From positions 1-15,467 of the forward strand of contig CAKUPH010000052.1 of NCBI GenBank assembly GCA_934675115.1: a stretch of DNA of 15,467 nt, written 5' to 3'. Numbering within the stretch: position 1 is the first letter of the stretch; each line of letters starts with the position of its first letter. The translations under genes and the position numbers were made by a program. The notes beneath the pieces are model-generated. The model was not told the DNA's origin. It worked only from the letters and a program-made list of their open reading frames with translations, and searched no databases. This DNA comes from an uncultured Oscillospiraceae bacterium. Its GTDB lineage: Bacteria > Bacillota > Clostridia > Oscillospirales > Oscillospiraceae. Below are positions 1 through 9,504 of the stretch, piece after piece.

Positions 1-35
1 TGAGGGATTCGAACCCCCGGCCTTCTGGTCCGTAG
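1..35 (-). other. 3' fragment of tRNA-Arg(ACG), probable att site core
   Basis: Read on the minus strand, this stretch gives an anticodon loop CTACGGA (anticodon ACG), the 3' anticodon strand CCAGA, a five-base variable loop AGGCC and a T arm with a GGGGG/CCCTC stem around the TTCGAAT loop. The acceptor 3' end lies beyond the window edge. The bases that should form the 5' anticodon strand (TCTGG expected) read ACAAC instead, and nothing further 5' resembles D-arm or acceptor sequence, so only the 3' half is present. Tyrosine recombinases commonly cross over in tRNA anticodon loops or 3' halves and leave such fragments at one end of an integrated element. That interpretation is inference; the tRNA similarity is seen directly. 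Confidence 0.7.
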
Positions 36-47
36 GTTGTCTCACGC

Positions 48-85
48 GCAAATCGGAGCTGTTTCGGCTCCGATTTGCCCTTTTT
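48..85 (+). terminator. Intrinsic terminator-like hairpin next to the tRNA fragment
   Basis: A perfect 12-bp stem pairs 48-59 with 67-78 around a seven-base loop and is followed after two C residues by five T (81-85). On the plus strand this is a good rho-independent terminator. No plus-strand gene ends just before it inside the window, so it may close a transcript entering from the left or be part of the end of an integrated element. Confidence 0.65.
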
Positions 86-149
86 ACCGCCGTTCATTCG
101 GCAGATTTTCCGTTGTTTCCGTCCAGCCCTGCCTGTTCCAATTCCGTTC

Positions 150-190
150 TGGGTCAAAACTGGGTCAAAGAGAATTTTGTAATTACAAAA
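150..190. repeat. Direct repeat TGGGTCAAA x2 plus a 16-bp palindrome
   Basis: TGGGTCAAA occurs at 150-158 and again at 161-169, a period of 11 bases. Shortly after, 175-190 is a perfect 16-bp AT-rich palindrome (TTTTGT AATT ACAAAA) that ends just before the stop codon of the minus-strand LOG gene. The repeats could be arm-type integrase sites or an operator. Function is not established from sequence. Confidence 0.4.
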
Positions 191-196
191 CGAGCA

Positions 197-733
197 TTAT
201 ACAAATTTCAAGATTCGTTTTATATCCTCGAGGTTCTCAGCAAAGTAGATCCCCGCCTGCCGCTCTTTGGACGACAGCCCTTTTTCAATCATGTGATGCA
301 AAAGAGCTTTCAGATCATTGTAAAAACCGTTCAGGTTATAGAGAATACACGGTGCATTCAGGTGCTTCAAGGACACCTTTGACATGACCTCTGCAATTTC
401 CTCCAATGTTCCCGTGCCGCCGGGGAAAGCGATGAAGGCGTCGCCCAGTTCAATCATTTTATTCTTACGCTCCGACATATCCTTGGTCACGATTAGCTTG
501 GTCAGACCATCATGCTGAAATTCATTTTCAATAAAAAACTGCGGCTCGACGCCTGTGACTTCGCCGCCGGATCTCAGGGCACTGTCCGCGATCGCACCCA
601 TCAGGCCGGATTTAGAACCACCATAGACCAGCGCATTTCCACTGCTTCCAATCCACGCTCCCAATTCCTCGACCGCTTTTCGTAAGATCGGGTCATTTCC
701 TTCATTTGCACCAAGATAGACGGTGATATTCAT
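197..733 (-). CDS. LOG family (TIGR00730) protein, putative nucleoside 5'-monophosphate phosphoribohydrolase
   Basis: The 178-residue protein is a compact Rossmann-type protein of the LOG / 'lysine decarboxylase-like' family. It carries the two family signatures: GGSKSGLMG near residue 40 and PGGTGTLEE in the middle of the chain. Members hydrolyse nucleoside 5'-monophosphates such as cytokinin ribotides to free base and ribose 5-phosphate; in gut bacteria the physiological substrate is usually unknown. They are not lysine decarboxylases, so the position next to lysine genes should not be over-read. I chose the ATG at 733 because GGAGGA lies about nine bases upstream; a longer reading from 754 would place that ribosome binding site inside the coding region. 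The gene is transcribed away from the dap operon and stands alone between the tRNA scar and a 680-base gap. Confidence 0.88.
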   Translation of the reverse strand: MNITVYLGANEGNDPILRKAVEELGAWIGSSGNALVYGGSKSGLMGAIADSALRSGGEVTGVEPQFFIENEFQHDGLTKLIVTKDMSERKNKMIELGDAFIAFPGGTGTLEEIAEVMSKVSLKHLNAPCILYNLNGFYNDLKALLHHMIEKGLSSKERQAGIYFAENLEDIKRILKFV

Positions 734-841
734 ACAAGGTCTCCTCCGATTCAAGAGTTTTCTAATCTTATCGTACTATAATACGGAAGCCTGCGCAACT
801 GCAATTTCCAGCAGAAATATCTGCATATTCGCAAGAAAATA

Positions 842-864
842 GGCATCGTGAGGGGAACGATGCC
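842..864. repeat. Perfect 8-bp hairpin in the LOG-dapA gap
   Basis: GGCATCGT (842-849) pairs exactly with ACGATGCC (857-864) around a seven-base loop. A second small palindrome, CCTGA CC TCAGG, follows at 867-878. On the minus strand the hairpin is followed by TATTTTCTTG, a weak terminator-like tail. The rest of the 755-1054 stretch holds no gene I can support. Confidence 0.45.
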
Positions 865-1054
865 CACCTGACCTCAGGAAACGGTAAATGAGCCGCTTTG
901 ACAAGTGGATGCCGAGCGTTTCAAGAACACGCGGAGCACGCCGAGGGCAGTGATACATTTTGGGGGCGTGTGAGCCGCTATGCTCTGCCAAAATATATGA
1001 AAAGCCTGCAAAAGAAACCTGCAAAAAGAGAAAAAAGTTTGTAAAAAGCATCAA

Positions 1055-1083
1055 TCGACAAATTGCGTGTTTGATGCTATGCT
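1055..1083 (+). promoter_or_regulatory. Predicted sigma-A promoter for the dap operon
   Basis: A -35 element TCGACA (1055-1060; five of six to consensus) and a -10 element TATGCT (1078-1083; four of six) are separated by exactly 17 bases. Transcription would start near 1090, about ten bases before the first pairing strand of the lysine riboswitch, which is where a riboswitch promoter should lie. Confidence 0.6.
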
Positions 1084-1100
1084 TTGAAAAACCAAATATT

Positions 1101-1273
1101 GCAGTTAAAGGATAGAGGCGCGGAAGTCAAGAGTATCCGGAGTGCAAGACCATCGCAGGGTCGTTGCTTCGGTGAAAGGGGCTGCCGCCGAAGGAAAGCA
1201 GGCGAAACTTTCCTGGGCATGCGGAGAACATCCGCCTGACTGTCGCATTTGCGGAGAACTATGAATTAATTGC
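1101..1273 (+). promoter_or_regulatory. Lysine riboswitch (L box) upstream of dapA
   Basis: The conserved L-box landmarks appear in order: AGAGGCGC at 1114-1121, AGTA within 1130-1140, GTGAAAGGGGCTGCCGCCGAAG across about 1173-1196 (quoted in pieces: GTGAAAGGGG, then GCCGCCGAAG), a TGGGCATGCGG segment, CTGACTGTCGCATT, and the closing GCGGAGAACTATG at about 1251-1263. P1 is supported by pairing of 1101-1108 with 1266-1273 (one G-U) and of ATAG (1112-1115) with CTAT (1259-1262). Known L boxes bind lysine and shut off lysine synthesis or transport genes. Here the aptamer is followed by an intrinsic terminator and then dapA, so the expected logic is transcription attenuation at high lysine. Confidence 0.9.
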
Positions 1274-1327
1274 GGATTCCTACTGGAGCCTTTTCATCGG
1301 AGGGCAGGCGGAATACCGGATGACGGA

Positions 1328-1363
1328 CGTGGCAAATGCAACTTGCATATGCCGCGTTTTTTT
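1328..1363 (+). terminator. Riboswitch expression-platform terminator
   Basis: A 13-position stem (1328-1340 with 1344-1356, one A-A mismatch and one G-U) is followed by seven T at 1357-1363. It sits 55 bases after the lysine aptamer and 50 bases before the dapA start, the standard place for the regulated terminator of an L box. Possible antiterminator pairing between GGATTCC just after P1 and GGAATACC before the stem is suggested but not proven. Confidence 0.85.
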
Positions 1364-1412
1364 GCCCTCAAATTGCAGTAAATGGTCATATTCGAACAAA
1401 GGAGACTGTATT

Positions 1413-2303
1413 ATGACTTCCGATCCTATCTTCCGCGGTGTCGCAACCGCCCTCATCACTCCGCTGACCGCCAGCGGCATCGATTATCCGGCACTCGGTC
1501 GTCTTATCGACTGGCAAATCTCTGAGGGCGTGAACGCCCTCGTCATTGCCGGAACTACCGGCGAAGGCTCCACGCTGACCGACGAAGAACACCGCAAACT
1601 CTTGCGCTACAGTGTAGAGCACGCAGCCGGACGCATCCCCATCATCGCCGGTACCGGCTCGAACGATACGGCCTACGCCATCAGCCTTACAAAGTACGCC
1701 TGCGAGGTTGGTTGTGACGCCATGCTCGTCGTGACGCCCTACTATAATAAGGCCACGCAGAATGGCCTTGTTCAGATGTACACCGCCATTGCCAATGCCT
1801 CGACCAAGCCACTCATCCTCTACAACGTTCCATCCCGCACGGGCGTCAATATCCAGCCTGCCACCTATCAGAAGCTCGCACAGCATCCAATGATTGCTGG
1901 CATCAAGGAAGCCAACGGCGACATTTCCAGCATTGTGACCACGGCTTCTCTCGCGGGTGATTCACTCAGCATCTATTCCGGCAACGACGATCAGATCGTC
2001 CCTATCCTCTCTATGGGGGGCAGCGGCGTCATTTCCGTTCTCTCGAATGTCCTGCCCCGCAAGACTGTGGAGATCTGCACCCGGTTTTGGAGTGGAGACA
2101 TCATTGGCAGCGCTGCGCTGCAGTGTGAGCTCCTACCGCTTATCCATGCCCTGTTCTCAGAGGTCAACCCTATCCCGGTCAAGGCTGCGATGGCCGCGCT
2201 CGGCTTCTGTGAGAATTATCTGCGTCTGCCGCTGACGACGATGGAGCCTGAGCACCGCGAGATCCTTCTGTCGTGTATGCGCGCGCAAGAGCTGAGTGTA
2301 TAA
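1413..2303 (+). CDS. dapA: 4-hydroxy-tetrahydrodipicolinate synthase
   Basis: DapA condenses pyruvate with aspartate semialdehyde, the committed step of the DAP/lysine pathway, in the cytoplasm. The protein has 296 residues, the usual length. It shows the pyruvate-binding GTTGE motif at 47-51, the PYYNK segment at 109-113, catalytic Tyr137 in LYNVPSRTG, substrate-binding Arg142 and the Schiff-base Lys165 in GIKEA. The ATG at 1413 follows AAAGGAG with a spacing of about eight bases; the same frame stays open to 1320 but that extension would run through the riboswitch terminator. It is the first gene of the operon. dapB follows after 13 bases. The gene appears intact. Confidence 0.97.
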   Translation: MTSDPIFRGVATALITPLTASGIDYPALGRLIDWQISEGVNALVIAGTTGEGSTLTDEEHRKLLRYSVEHAAGRIPIIAGTGSNDTAYAISLTKYACEVGCDAMLVVTPYYNKATQNGLVQMYTAIANASTKPLILYNVPSRTGVNIQPATYQKLAQHPMIAGIKEANGDISSIVTTASLAGDSLSIYSGNDDQIVPILSMGGSGVISVLSNVLPRKTVEICTRFWSGDIIGSAALQCELLPLIHALFSEVNPIPVKAAMAALGFCENYLRLPLTTMEPEHREILLSCMRAQELSV

Positions 2304-2316
2304 GGAAGGGCGCAAG

Positions 2317-3057
2317 ATGCAGATTATTGTACACGGGGCTACCGGCCGCATGGGTCAGTTGATTTGTGCAGCAGCCGGAAACGAGGTCGCTGCACGCATC
2401 AGCCCAGAATATCCCACAAGCGGAAACGGCTGCTGGCGGACGCTGGCTGAATATCAGGGATCTGCCGACTGCGTGATCGATTTCTCTCATCACAGCGCCA
2501 CCGGTGCGCTGGTCAACTATTGTCTCGCGCGCAGGCTTCCGCTGCTCATTGCCACAACCGGTCAGACGGAACCGGAGCGTGCGCAAATTGAGGCGGCCGC
2601 CGCCGAGATTCCAGTATTCTTTGCCTCCAACTACTCGCTCGGTATTGCGGTGTTGGCTGACATTGCATGCCGCGCGACCGCTATGTTCCCAGATGCGGAC
2701 ATTGAAATTGTCGAGATGCACCACAACCAGAAACTTGATGTCCCAAGCGGCACGGCGCTGACGCTGGCAAGCAGCATTGCCTCCGTCCGCCCGGGCGCAG
2801 AGCTTGTCATTGGCCGCCATGAAAACGGTAAGCGGGAAAAGAAGCAGATTGGAATCCACTCGCTGCGGCTTGGCAATCTCTCCGGCACGCATGAAATTCT
2901 TATCGCCACCGGCTCCGAGGTGTTGACGCTCCGTCACGAAGCGAGAGACCGCACACTCTTTGCCGATGGTGCCATGCAGGCCGCTCACTTCCTCGTCGGA
3001 AAGCCGGCGGGACTCTATACCATGCAGGATCTTATCAATGGGGAGGCTGTACAATGA
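2317..3057 (+). CDS. dapB: 4-hydroxy-tetrahydrodipicolinate reductase
   Basis: DapB reduces the DapA product with NAD(P)H to tetrahydrodipicolinate. The 246-residue chain has the nucleotide-binding GATGRMG at 7-13, the ATTGQT segment around residues 88-93, and the catalytic block [15 protein letters not shown] at 133-147 with His135, His136 and Lys139, all expected in a functional enzyme. I start at ATG 2317, preceded by AAGGAAGGG; a GTG at 2296 would overlap the end of dapA. Its stop overlaps the dapH start as ATGA at 3054-3057, so the two are likely translationally coupled. Confidence 0.97.
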   Translation: MQIIVHGATGRMGQLICAAAGNEVAARISPEYPTSGNGCWRTLAEYQGSADCVIDFSHHSATGALVNYCLARRLPLLIATTGQTEPERAQIEAAAAEIPVFFASNYSLGIAVLADIACRATAMFPDADIEIVEMHHNQKLDVPSGTALTLASSIASVRPGAELVIGRHENGKREKKQIGIHSLRLGNLSGTHEILIATGSEVLTLRHEARDRTLFADGAMQAAHFLVGKPAGLYTMQDLINGEAVQ

Positions 3058-3746
3058 ACACACAGGAACTTATCCGGTACATCGCACAGGCCGAAAAAAA
3101 GACGCCTGTAAAGCTCTATATCAAAGAGAACGCACCAATCGATTACGGCTCTGCGAAGGTATTCGGTGCAGGTGACAAAATTGTCTTCGGCGACTGGTGC
3201 GAACTCGGTTCGATCCTCGAAGCCAATCGCGAGAAGATCGCCGATATCGTCATTGAAAACGACTGCCGCAACAGTGCCATCCCCATGCTCGACCTCAAGG
3301 ATATCCCTGCCCGCATCGAACCGGGCGCAATTATCCGTGAACAGGTCACGATCGGTAAGAGTGCGGTCATCATGATGGGCGCCGTCATCAACATCGGTGC
3401 TGTTATCGGTGAGGGAAGTATGATCGACATGGGGGCCATTCTTGGTGGCCGTGCAACGGTGGGTAAAAACTGTCACGTGGGCGCGGGAGCAGTTCTGGCT
3501 GGTGTGATCGAACCGGCATCCGCCAAGCCTGTCATTATTGACGACGGCGTGCTGATCGGTGCGAACGCCGTTGTCATTGAGGGTGTGCATGTCGGTGAAA
3601 ACGCAGTCATTGCAGCCGGAGCTGTCGTTGTGGACGATGTACCGGCCAACATGGTTGTTGCCGGCTGTCCGGCGCGCATCATCAAGGAAAAGGACAGTAA
3701 GACCACCATGAAAACAGCGCTGGAATCGGCACTGCGGACGATTTAA
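3054..3746 (+). CDS. dapH: Tetrahydrodipicolinate N-acetyltransferase
   Basis: DapH transfers an acetyl group from acetyl-CoA to tetrahydrodipicolinate, which commits the pathway to the acetylase branch. The 230-residue protein has an N-terminal alpha/beta part (about 1-90) and then a left-handed beta-helix of hexapeptide repeats (about 95-215), visible as repeated [IV]-G-x-x-[AS] units such as IGKSAVI, IGEGSMI, VGKNCHV, IGANAVV and VGENAVI. The ending [12 protein letters not shown] is typical of the family. Length is close to that of known DapH proteins, and much shorter than the unrelated succinyl-type DapD. It overlaps dapB by four bases, with GGGGAGG just upstream of its start. A broken lysA follows after 16 bases. 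Confidence 0.95.
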   Translation: MNTQELIRYIAQAEKKTPVKLYIKENAPIDYGSAKVFGAGDKIVFGDWCELGSILEANREKIADIVIENDCRNSAIPMLDLKDIPARIEPGAIIREQVTIGKSAVIMMGAVINIGAVIGEGSMIDMGAILGGRATVGKNCHVGAGAVLAGVIEPASAKPVIIDDGVLIGANAVVIEGVHVGENAVIAAGAVVVDDVPANMVVAGCPARIIKEKDSKTTMKTALESALRTI

Positions 3747-3762
3747 CGGCTGGAGGTGCAGT

Positions 3763-4172
3763 ATGCTCTCTGGTGCGATCGTCAATCTGGATGATCTGAC
3801 CAAGATCGATCACATGGAGCGTGCTATCGGCATGCCTGACACGGTCTGCTGCTATAACCCCGGTAAATTCCAGATCACAAATGATATTATGGGGCATCTG
3901 TACGATTTCAAATTCGGTATGACAAAGCCGCAATTGCTGGACGCGTATGCCATCCTGAAGGAAAAGGGGGTTCAGCATTTCGGCTTGCACTGCATGGCTG
4001 CCAGCTGCTCTCTGGAAAACGGATATTATCCGGCGCTCGCACGCGAGCTATTCCGGCTGGTTTGCGAGATCTGCGATAGCGTGCAGTGCATTCGTCGGCA
4101 GAGACTTGCGCTGATTATCTGGCGGCACTCGATGTGGACGAGATATTCACGAAGGCAAAGGGGATGTTGTGA
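3763..4172 (+). pseudogene. lysA: Diaminopimelate decarboxylase remnant
   Basis: Residues encoded from 3763 match the middle of clostridial LysA: GAIVNLDDLT, YNPGKFQITNDIMG, KFGMTKPQLL, and YYPALARELFRLVCEI. Three lesions are visible. First, the N-terminal roughly 115 residues, including the PLP lysine region, are missing: the start codon runs directly into the middle of the protein. Second, after LVCEI (about 4072) the sequence jumps to the C-terminal end, losing on the order of 200 residues. Third, a one-base deletion near 4096-4100 shifts the frame; restoring one G gives IRRAET, followed by DYLAALDVDEIFTKAKGML and the stop at 4170. Full LysA is about 420 residues. A good ribosome binding site (GGAGG, 3752-3756) survives. 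The stop overlaps the next start, so the operon spacing is intact. The product cannot be an active decarboxylase. Lesion sizes are from memory of the family. Confidence 0.88.
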
Positions 4173-5323
4173 TGCATCTAAATGAAGCTCTCTACAGTGC
4201 AAAACGAAGCGCAATCCGGGAATTTTCCAAGCTTGCCAACAAAACGCCTGGCTGCATCGCCCTGACGCTCGGTGAGCCAGATTTTATCACGCCGCAGCCA
4301 GTCTGCGATGCCGTGCCGGAGGCGCTGGATTCTGGAGAGACCCACTATATCGACAACAACGGCACATATGCCCTGCGCGAATCTGTTGCCCGCTTTGAGA
4401 GCGAGAAGCACGGCATGGACTATACGCCGGATGAGGTTATTCTGACCGTTGGTGCGACGGAAGCGCTATTTGTTGCCCTGTTCGGCATTCTGAACCCGGG
4501 TGACGAGGTCATCGTCCCGACGCCTGCGTTCGTTCTGTATGAACAGATCATCGGCCTGTGCCGCGGGACCTTCATCCCATACGACACTGCGCCGGACAGC
4601 TTTCAGCTGAATGCCGACCGGTTGCGTGCACTTATAACGCCAAACACCAAAGCCATCATTCTGAACTCCCCTAACAACCCGACCGGTTGCGTGTATAATG
4701 TGCAAAGTTTGCAGGCCGTCCATGATGTGGTGCAGGGCAGGGAGATCTTTGTCATCTGCGATGATGTGTACCGGCAGTTGGAGTATACCGGCGGCTATCA
4801 CAGCTTTGCGGAGTTCCGCGATCTGCGGCAGCAGATCCTGCTCGTGCAGAGCTTCTCCAAACCATATGCCATGACCGGCTGGCGGATGGGCTATCTATTG
4901 TCTGATGCTTCTGTCAAGGAACGACTGGAGCTTTTGCATCAGTTCATGGTTGTCTCTACGCCCGCACCGTTTCAGACTGCCTGCATCCGTGCATTAAGCT
5001 GCGACATCACGCCAATGCTCGAGACCTATCGTGTGCGTCGCAGCTATGTCCTGCGGCGCCTGCAGGACATGCGGCTTCCAGTCTGTATGCCGGACGGCGC
5101 TTTTTATGTTTTCCCATCCATTCGGGAATTCGGCCTCACCTCAGCCGAGTTTTGCACACGTATGATCCGCGAGGCAGGTCTTGCCGCCACACCGGGCAGC
5201 TGCTTCGGCGCGGAGGGCTATATCCGCCTGACCTACTGCTATGGAGATGATCAGCTGCGTGAAGGGCTTGACCGGCTGGAGCGGTTCATCTGTACGCTGC
5301 GCGTAGAAGGAGGCTTCCGATGA
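4172..5323 (+). CDS. Class I/II PLP aminotransferase, probable N-acetyl-LL-DAP aminotransferase
   Basis: This 383-residue fold-type I aminotransferase most likely forms N-acetyl-LL-DAP from N-acetyl-2-amino-6-oxopimelate with glutamate, the step between DapH and the deacetylase (the role of PatA in Bacillus). Seen motifs are LGEPDF near the N-terminus, NSPNNPTG in the middle, CDDVYRQLEY, the PLP-binding Lys230 in SFSKPYAMTGWR, and the carboxylate-binding arginine in YIRLTYC near the end. The ATG at 4172 is chosen over the GTG at 4169; AAAGGGG lies about eight bases upstream inside the lysA remnant. The stop overlaps the next start (ATGA at 5320). Substrate assignment rests on the operon context; the family alone is broad. 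Confidence 0.9.
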   Translation: MHLNEALYSAKRSAIREFSKLANKTPGCIALTLGEPDFITPQPVCDAVPEALDSGETHYIDNNGTYALRESVARFESEKHGMDYTPDEVILTVGATEALFVALFGILNPGDEVIVPTPAFVLYEQIIGLCRGTFIPYDTAPDSFQLNADRLRALITPNTKAIILNSPNNPTGCVYNVQSLQAVHDVVQGREIFVICDDVYRQLEYTGGYHSFAEFRDLRQQILLVQSFSKPYAMTGWRMGYLLSDASVKERLELLHQFMVVSTPAPFQTACIRALSCDITPMLETYRVRRSYVLRRLQDMRLPVCMPDGAFYVFPSIREFGLTSAEFCTRMIREAGLAATPGSCFGAEGYIRLTYCYGDDQLREGLDRLERFICTLRVEGGFR

Positions 5324-6468
5324 TAGATTTTCTCTCCGAAGCCGCTTCTCTGCAGAGTTTTCTGACGGTCGTCCGACAGACGCTGCACCGCACGCCAGAG
5401 CTTGGTAACCAAGAGTTTAAAACCTCAGCTTATCTGAGAAGCATTCTTGAGCCGCTGGGGGTGGTCGTTGAAAACCCGTTCGGAACTGCGCTATGTGCGA
5501 CACTGCACGGTACAAAGCCCGGCAGGACTGTCGCTCTGCGTGCCGATATGGACGCACTCGCCGTCACCGAAGCGACTGGCGCAGAGTTTTCTTCCCAGGC
5601 GCCCGGCGTTATGCACGCCTGCGGGCATGATATTCACATGACGGCTGCTGTCGGCGCGGCAATACTGCTCGCTATGCACCGCAAGACGCTCTGCGGATCC
5701 GTCCGTTTTTTATTCCAGCCGGACGAGGAGGGCTGCGGCGGTGCACAGCGGTTTGTGGACGCCGGATGCCTGCATGGCGTAGACGCCGTATTCGGTGCGC
5801 ACGTCTCGCCGGAGCTGCCGCTTGGATCTGTTGGGATCCGGTACGGTAAATTCTACGCTGCGTCCGATACTTTCTCCATTACCATCCGCGGCAAGAGCGC
5901 CCATGGAGCAGAGCCGGAAAAGGGGATTGACGCCCTGCAGGCTGCGGCGCAGCTTGCCGTTCGGCTTGTCTCACTCAGAGGCGCGTTGAACGGTGAGCGC
6001 TGCGCAGTCACCGTCGGCACACTGCAGGCTGGGACAGCCATCAACGTTGTGGCTGATACTGCGCAACTGACCGGCATCCTCCGCACGCTCGGTCCGGACA
6101 GCCGTGTACGTATGCGCACACTGGTCACGGATACAGCGGCAGAGGTCGCCATGCAGACCGGCACGCAGATTGACGTGCAGCTGTGCGCAAGCTACCCCGG
6201 CATCGTGAATGACGATGGCGCTTCGCGGTTGGTTCATGAAATCGCCATGCAGCTTCTGGGCAAGCCATGCGTTGCAGTTTTGCAGCAGCCAACGCTTATG
6301 ACAGAAGATTTTGGATATTATCTGTCCGCCGCATACGGTTGTTTCTATCACGTCGGGGCAGGCTGCTCCGTACCGCTCCATTCTCCACAATTTTTACCGG
6401 ATATACGCGCCGCCGTCACTGCGGCGGCGTTGCATGCCGCCGTGCTCGAACGCACGCTGGCAGAATAG
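5320..6468 (+). CDS. N-acetyldiaminopimelate deacetylase (M20 family amidohydrolase)
   Basis: This 382-residue M20D metallohydrolase should remove the acetyl group from N-acetyl-LL-DAP to give LL-DAP, completing the acetylase branch (equivalent to Bacillus DapL/YkuR). Metal-site residues of the family are present: RADMDAL at 74-80, HACGHD at 99-104 (Cys101, His103), the DEEG block at 135-138, His161 in GAHVSPELPLG and His354 in PLHSPQF. The dimerisation domain with GKSAHGAEPEKGIDA lies in the middle. It starts in the ATGA overlap with the aminotransferase. Directly after its stop, in the same frame, comes a degenerate aspartokinase fragment. M20D enzymes also include hippurate and IAA-amino-acid hydrolases; the operon favours the DAP role. 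Confidence 0.9.
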   Translation: MIDFLSEAASLQSFLTVVRQTLHRTPELGNQEFKTSAYLRSILEPLGVVVENPFGTALCATLHGTKPGRTVALRADMDALAVTEATGAEFSSQAPGVMHACGHDIHMTAAVGAAILLAMHRKTLCGSVRFLFQPDEEGCGGAQRFVDAGCLHGVDAVFGAHVSPELPLGSVGIRYGKFYAASDTFSITIRGKSAHGAEPEKGIDALQAAAQLAVRLVSLRGALNGERCAVTVGTLQAGTAINVVADTAQLTGILRTLGPDSRVRMRTLVTDTAAEVAMQTGTQIDVQLCASYPGIVNDDGASRLVHEIAMQLLGKPCVAVLQQPTLMTEDFGYYLSAAYGCFYHVGAGCSVPLHSPQFLPDIRAAVTAAALHAAVLERTLAE

Positions 6469-6609
6469 GACAAAGACAAGAGCTTCGATGTCGAGGCCAC
6501 CAACACAACCATTGCCCACAAACTCGCCAACGTGGAGCGCGCCGTCATCCCCGGCTTCTACGGCACGCTGCCCGATGGCATGATCCACTTCTTGCTGAAT
6601 GAAACCAAG
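6469..6609 (+). pseudogene. lysC: Aspartokinase fragment
   Basis: The frame following the deacetylase stop reads about 45 codons with FDVEATN, HKLANVERAVIPGFYG and LPDGMIH. This matches the kinase-domain segment of aspartate kinase that normally continues as TFSRGGSDITG. The match ends after MIH and the frame closes at a stop at 6607-6609. No start codon, no N-terminal KFGG motif and no ACT domains are present. Aspartokinase begins the aspartate pathway and is often lysine-inhibited. Only an internal scrap of perhaps a tenth of the gene remains. Recognition is from the motif, not from a database search. Confidence 0.65.
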
Positions 6610-6730
6610 CGGTAGGGCATCGGTACGATTCTTACCCGCGATACTTCGCGGATCAGCCGGGACGTTTCCTTATCAAGTACGACGGGCTGGGCTTTATCCC
6701 TCTGAATGAGCTGATGAAAAAGGAAACGGC
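6610..6730 (+). pseudogene. Unrecognised coding scrap at the end of the lysine operon
   Basis: A frame without start codon runs to the stop at 6728-6730 and reads plausibly as a protein C-terminus (YFADQPGRFLIKYDGLGF, then IPLNELMKKETA). A second frame over the same bases contains TRDTSRISRDVS, which faintly recalls serine recombinases, but this is too weak to name. I do not recognise the family. The final codons overlap the clpE terminator. Confidence 0.3.
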
Positions 6731-6748
6731 GTGACCGAAGTCACGCCG
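6714..6748 (-). terminator. Intrinsic terminator of clpE
   Basis: On the minus strand a perfect 9-bp stem (CGGCGTGAC/GTCACGCCG, 6727-6735 with 6740-6748) closes a TTCG tetraloop and is followed by TTTCCTTTTT. It lies 80 bases after the clpE stop. The TTCG loop is read only on the minus strand, which fixes its orientation. Confidence 0.85.
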
Positions 6749-6802
6749 CCCCTTGAAAACACAAGGTTATCATCATTTTTTGACTTTACTGTTTTACGAC
6801 CA

Positions 6803-6824
6803 CCCGGCATCAGCGGGGATTTTT
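6803..6824 (+). terminator. Weak plus-strand terminator-like hairpin
   Basis: CCCG (803-806 of the 6,000s) pairs with CGGG (6814-6817) around a seven-base loop and is followed by ATTTTTC. The stem is short. It could be a decayed end for transcripts leaving the lysine operon, lying just before the convergent clpE stop. Confidence 0.3.
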
Positions 6825-6828
6825 CATG

Positions 6829-9381
<2,553 letters not shown>

Positions 9382-9426
9382 AACGCTGCGGTACTCCTTT
9401 CAAAAGGAAAGATATATTTTTAAGGC

Positions 9427-9455
9427 ACTATAACAGATATTTATGAACATGTCAT
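9427..9455 (-). promoter_or_regulatory. Predicted sigma-A promoter of clpE
   Basis: On the minus strand ATGACA (9455-9450) and TATAGT (9432-9427) each match five of six consensus bases and are separated by exactly 17 bases. The promoter sits about 46 bases before the clpE start in the short gap after cvpA, so clpE need not depend on readthrough. Confidence 0.7.
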
Positions 9456-9504
9456 GAATGGCAGTCTGGTAAATTTCAGATATTATGCGAACTTTTCGGC
9501 CGCT

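Noticed and set aside
152..169. CtsR heat-shock operator (two GGTCAAA heptamers)
   Set aside because: The heptamers are spaced by four bases rather than the three known for CtsR boxes, and no clp or ctsR gene is adjacent.
37..387. Plus-strand open frame starting beside the tRNA fragment
   Set aside because: It runs through a terminator hairpin and antisense to the LOG gene, and has no ribosome binding site or recognisable domain.
776..1054. 92-codon minus-strand open frame
   Set aside because: No ribosome binding site, no family, and it crosses palindromes. Not enough support for a gene.
3763..4185. Intact 140-residue protein after dapH
   Set aside because: The sequence is the middle of LysA fused out of frame to its C-terminal codons, so it is a remnant and not a distinct small gene.
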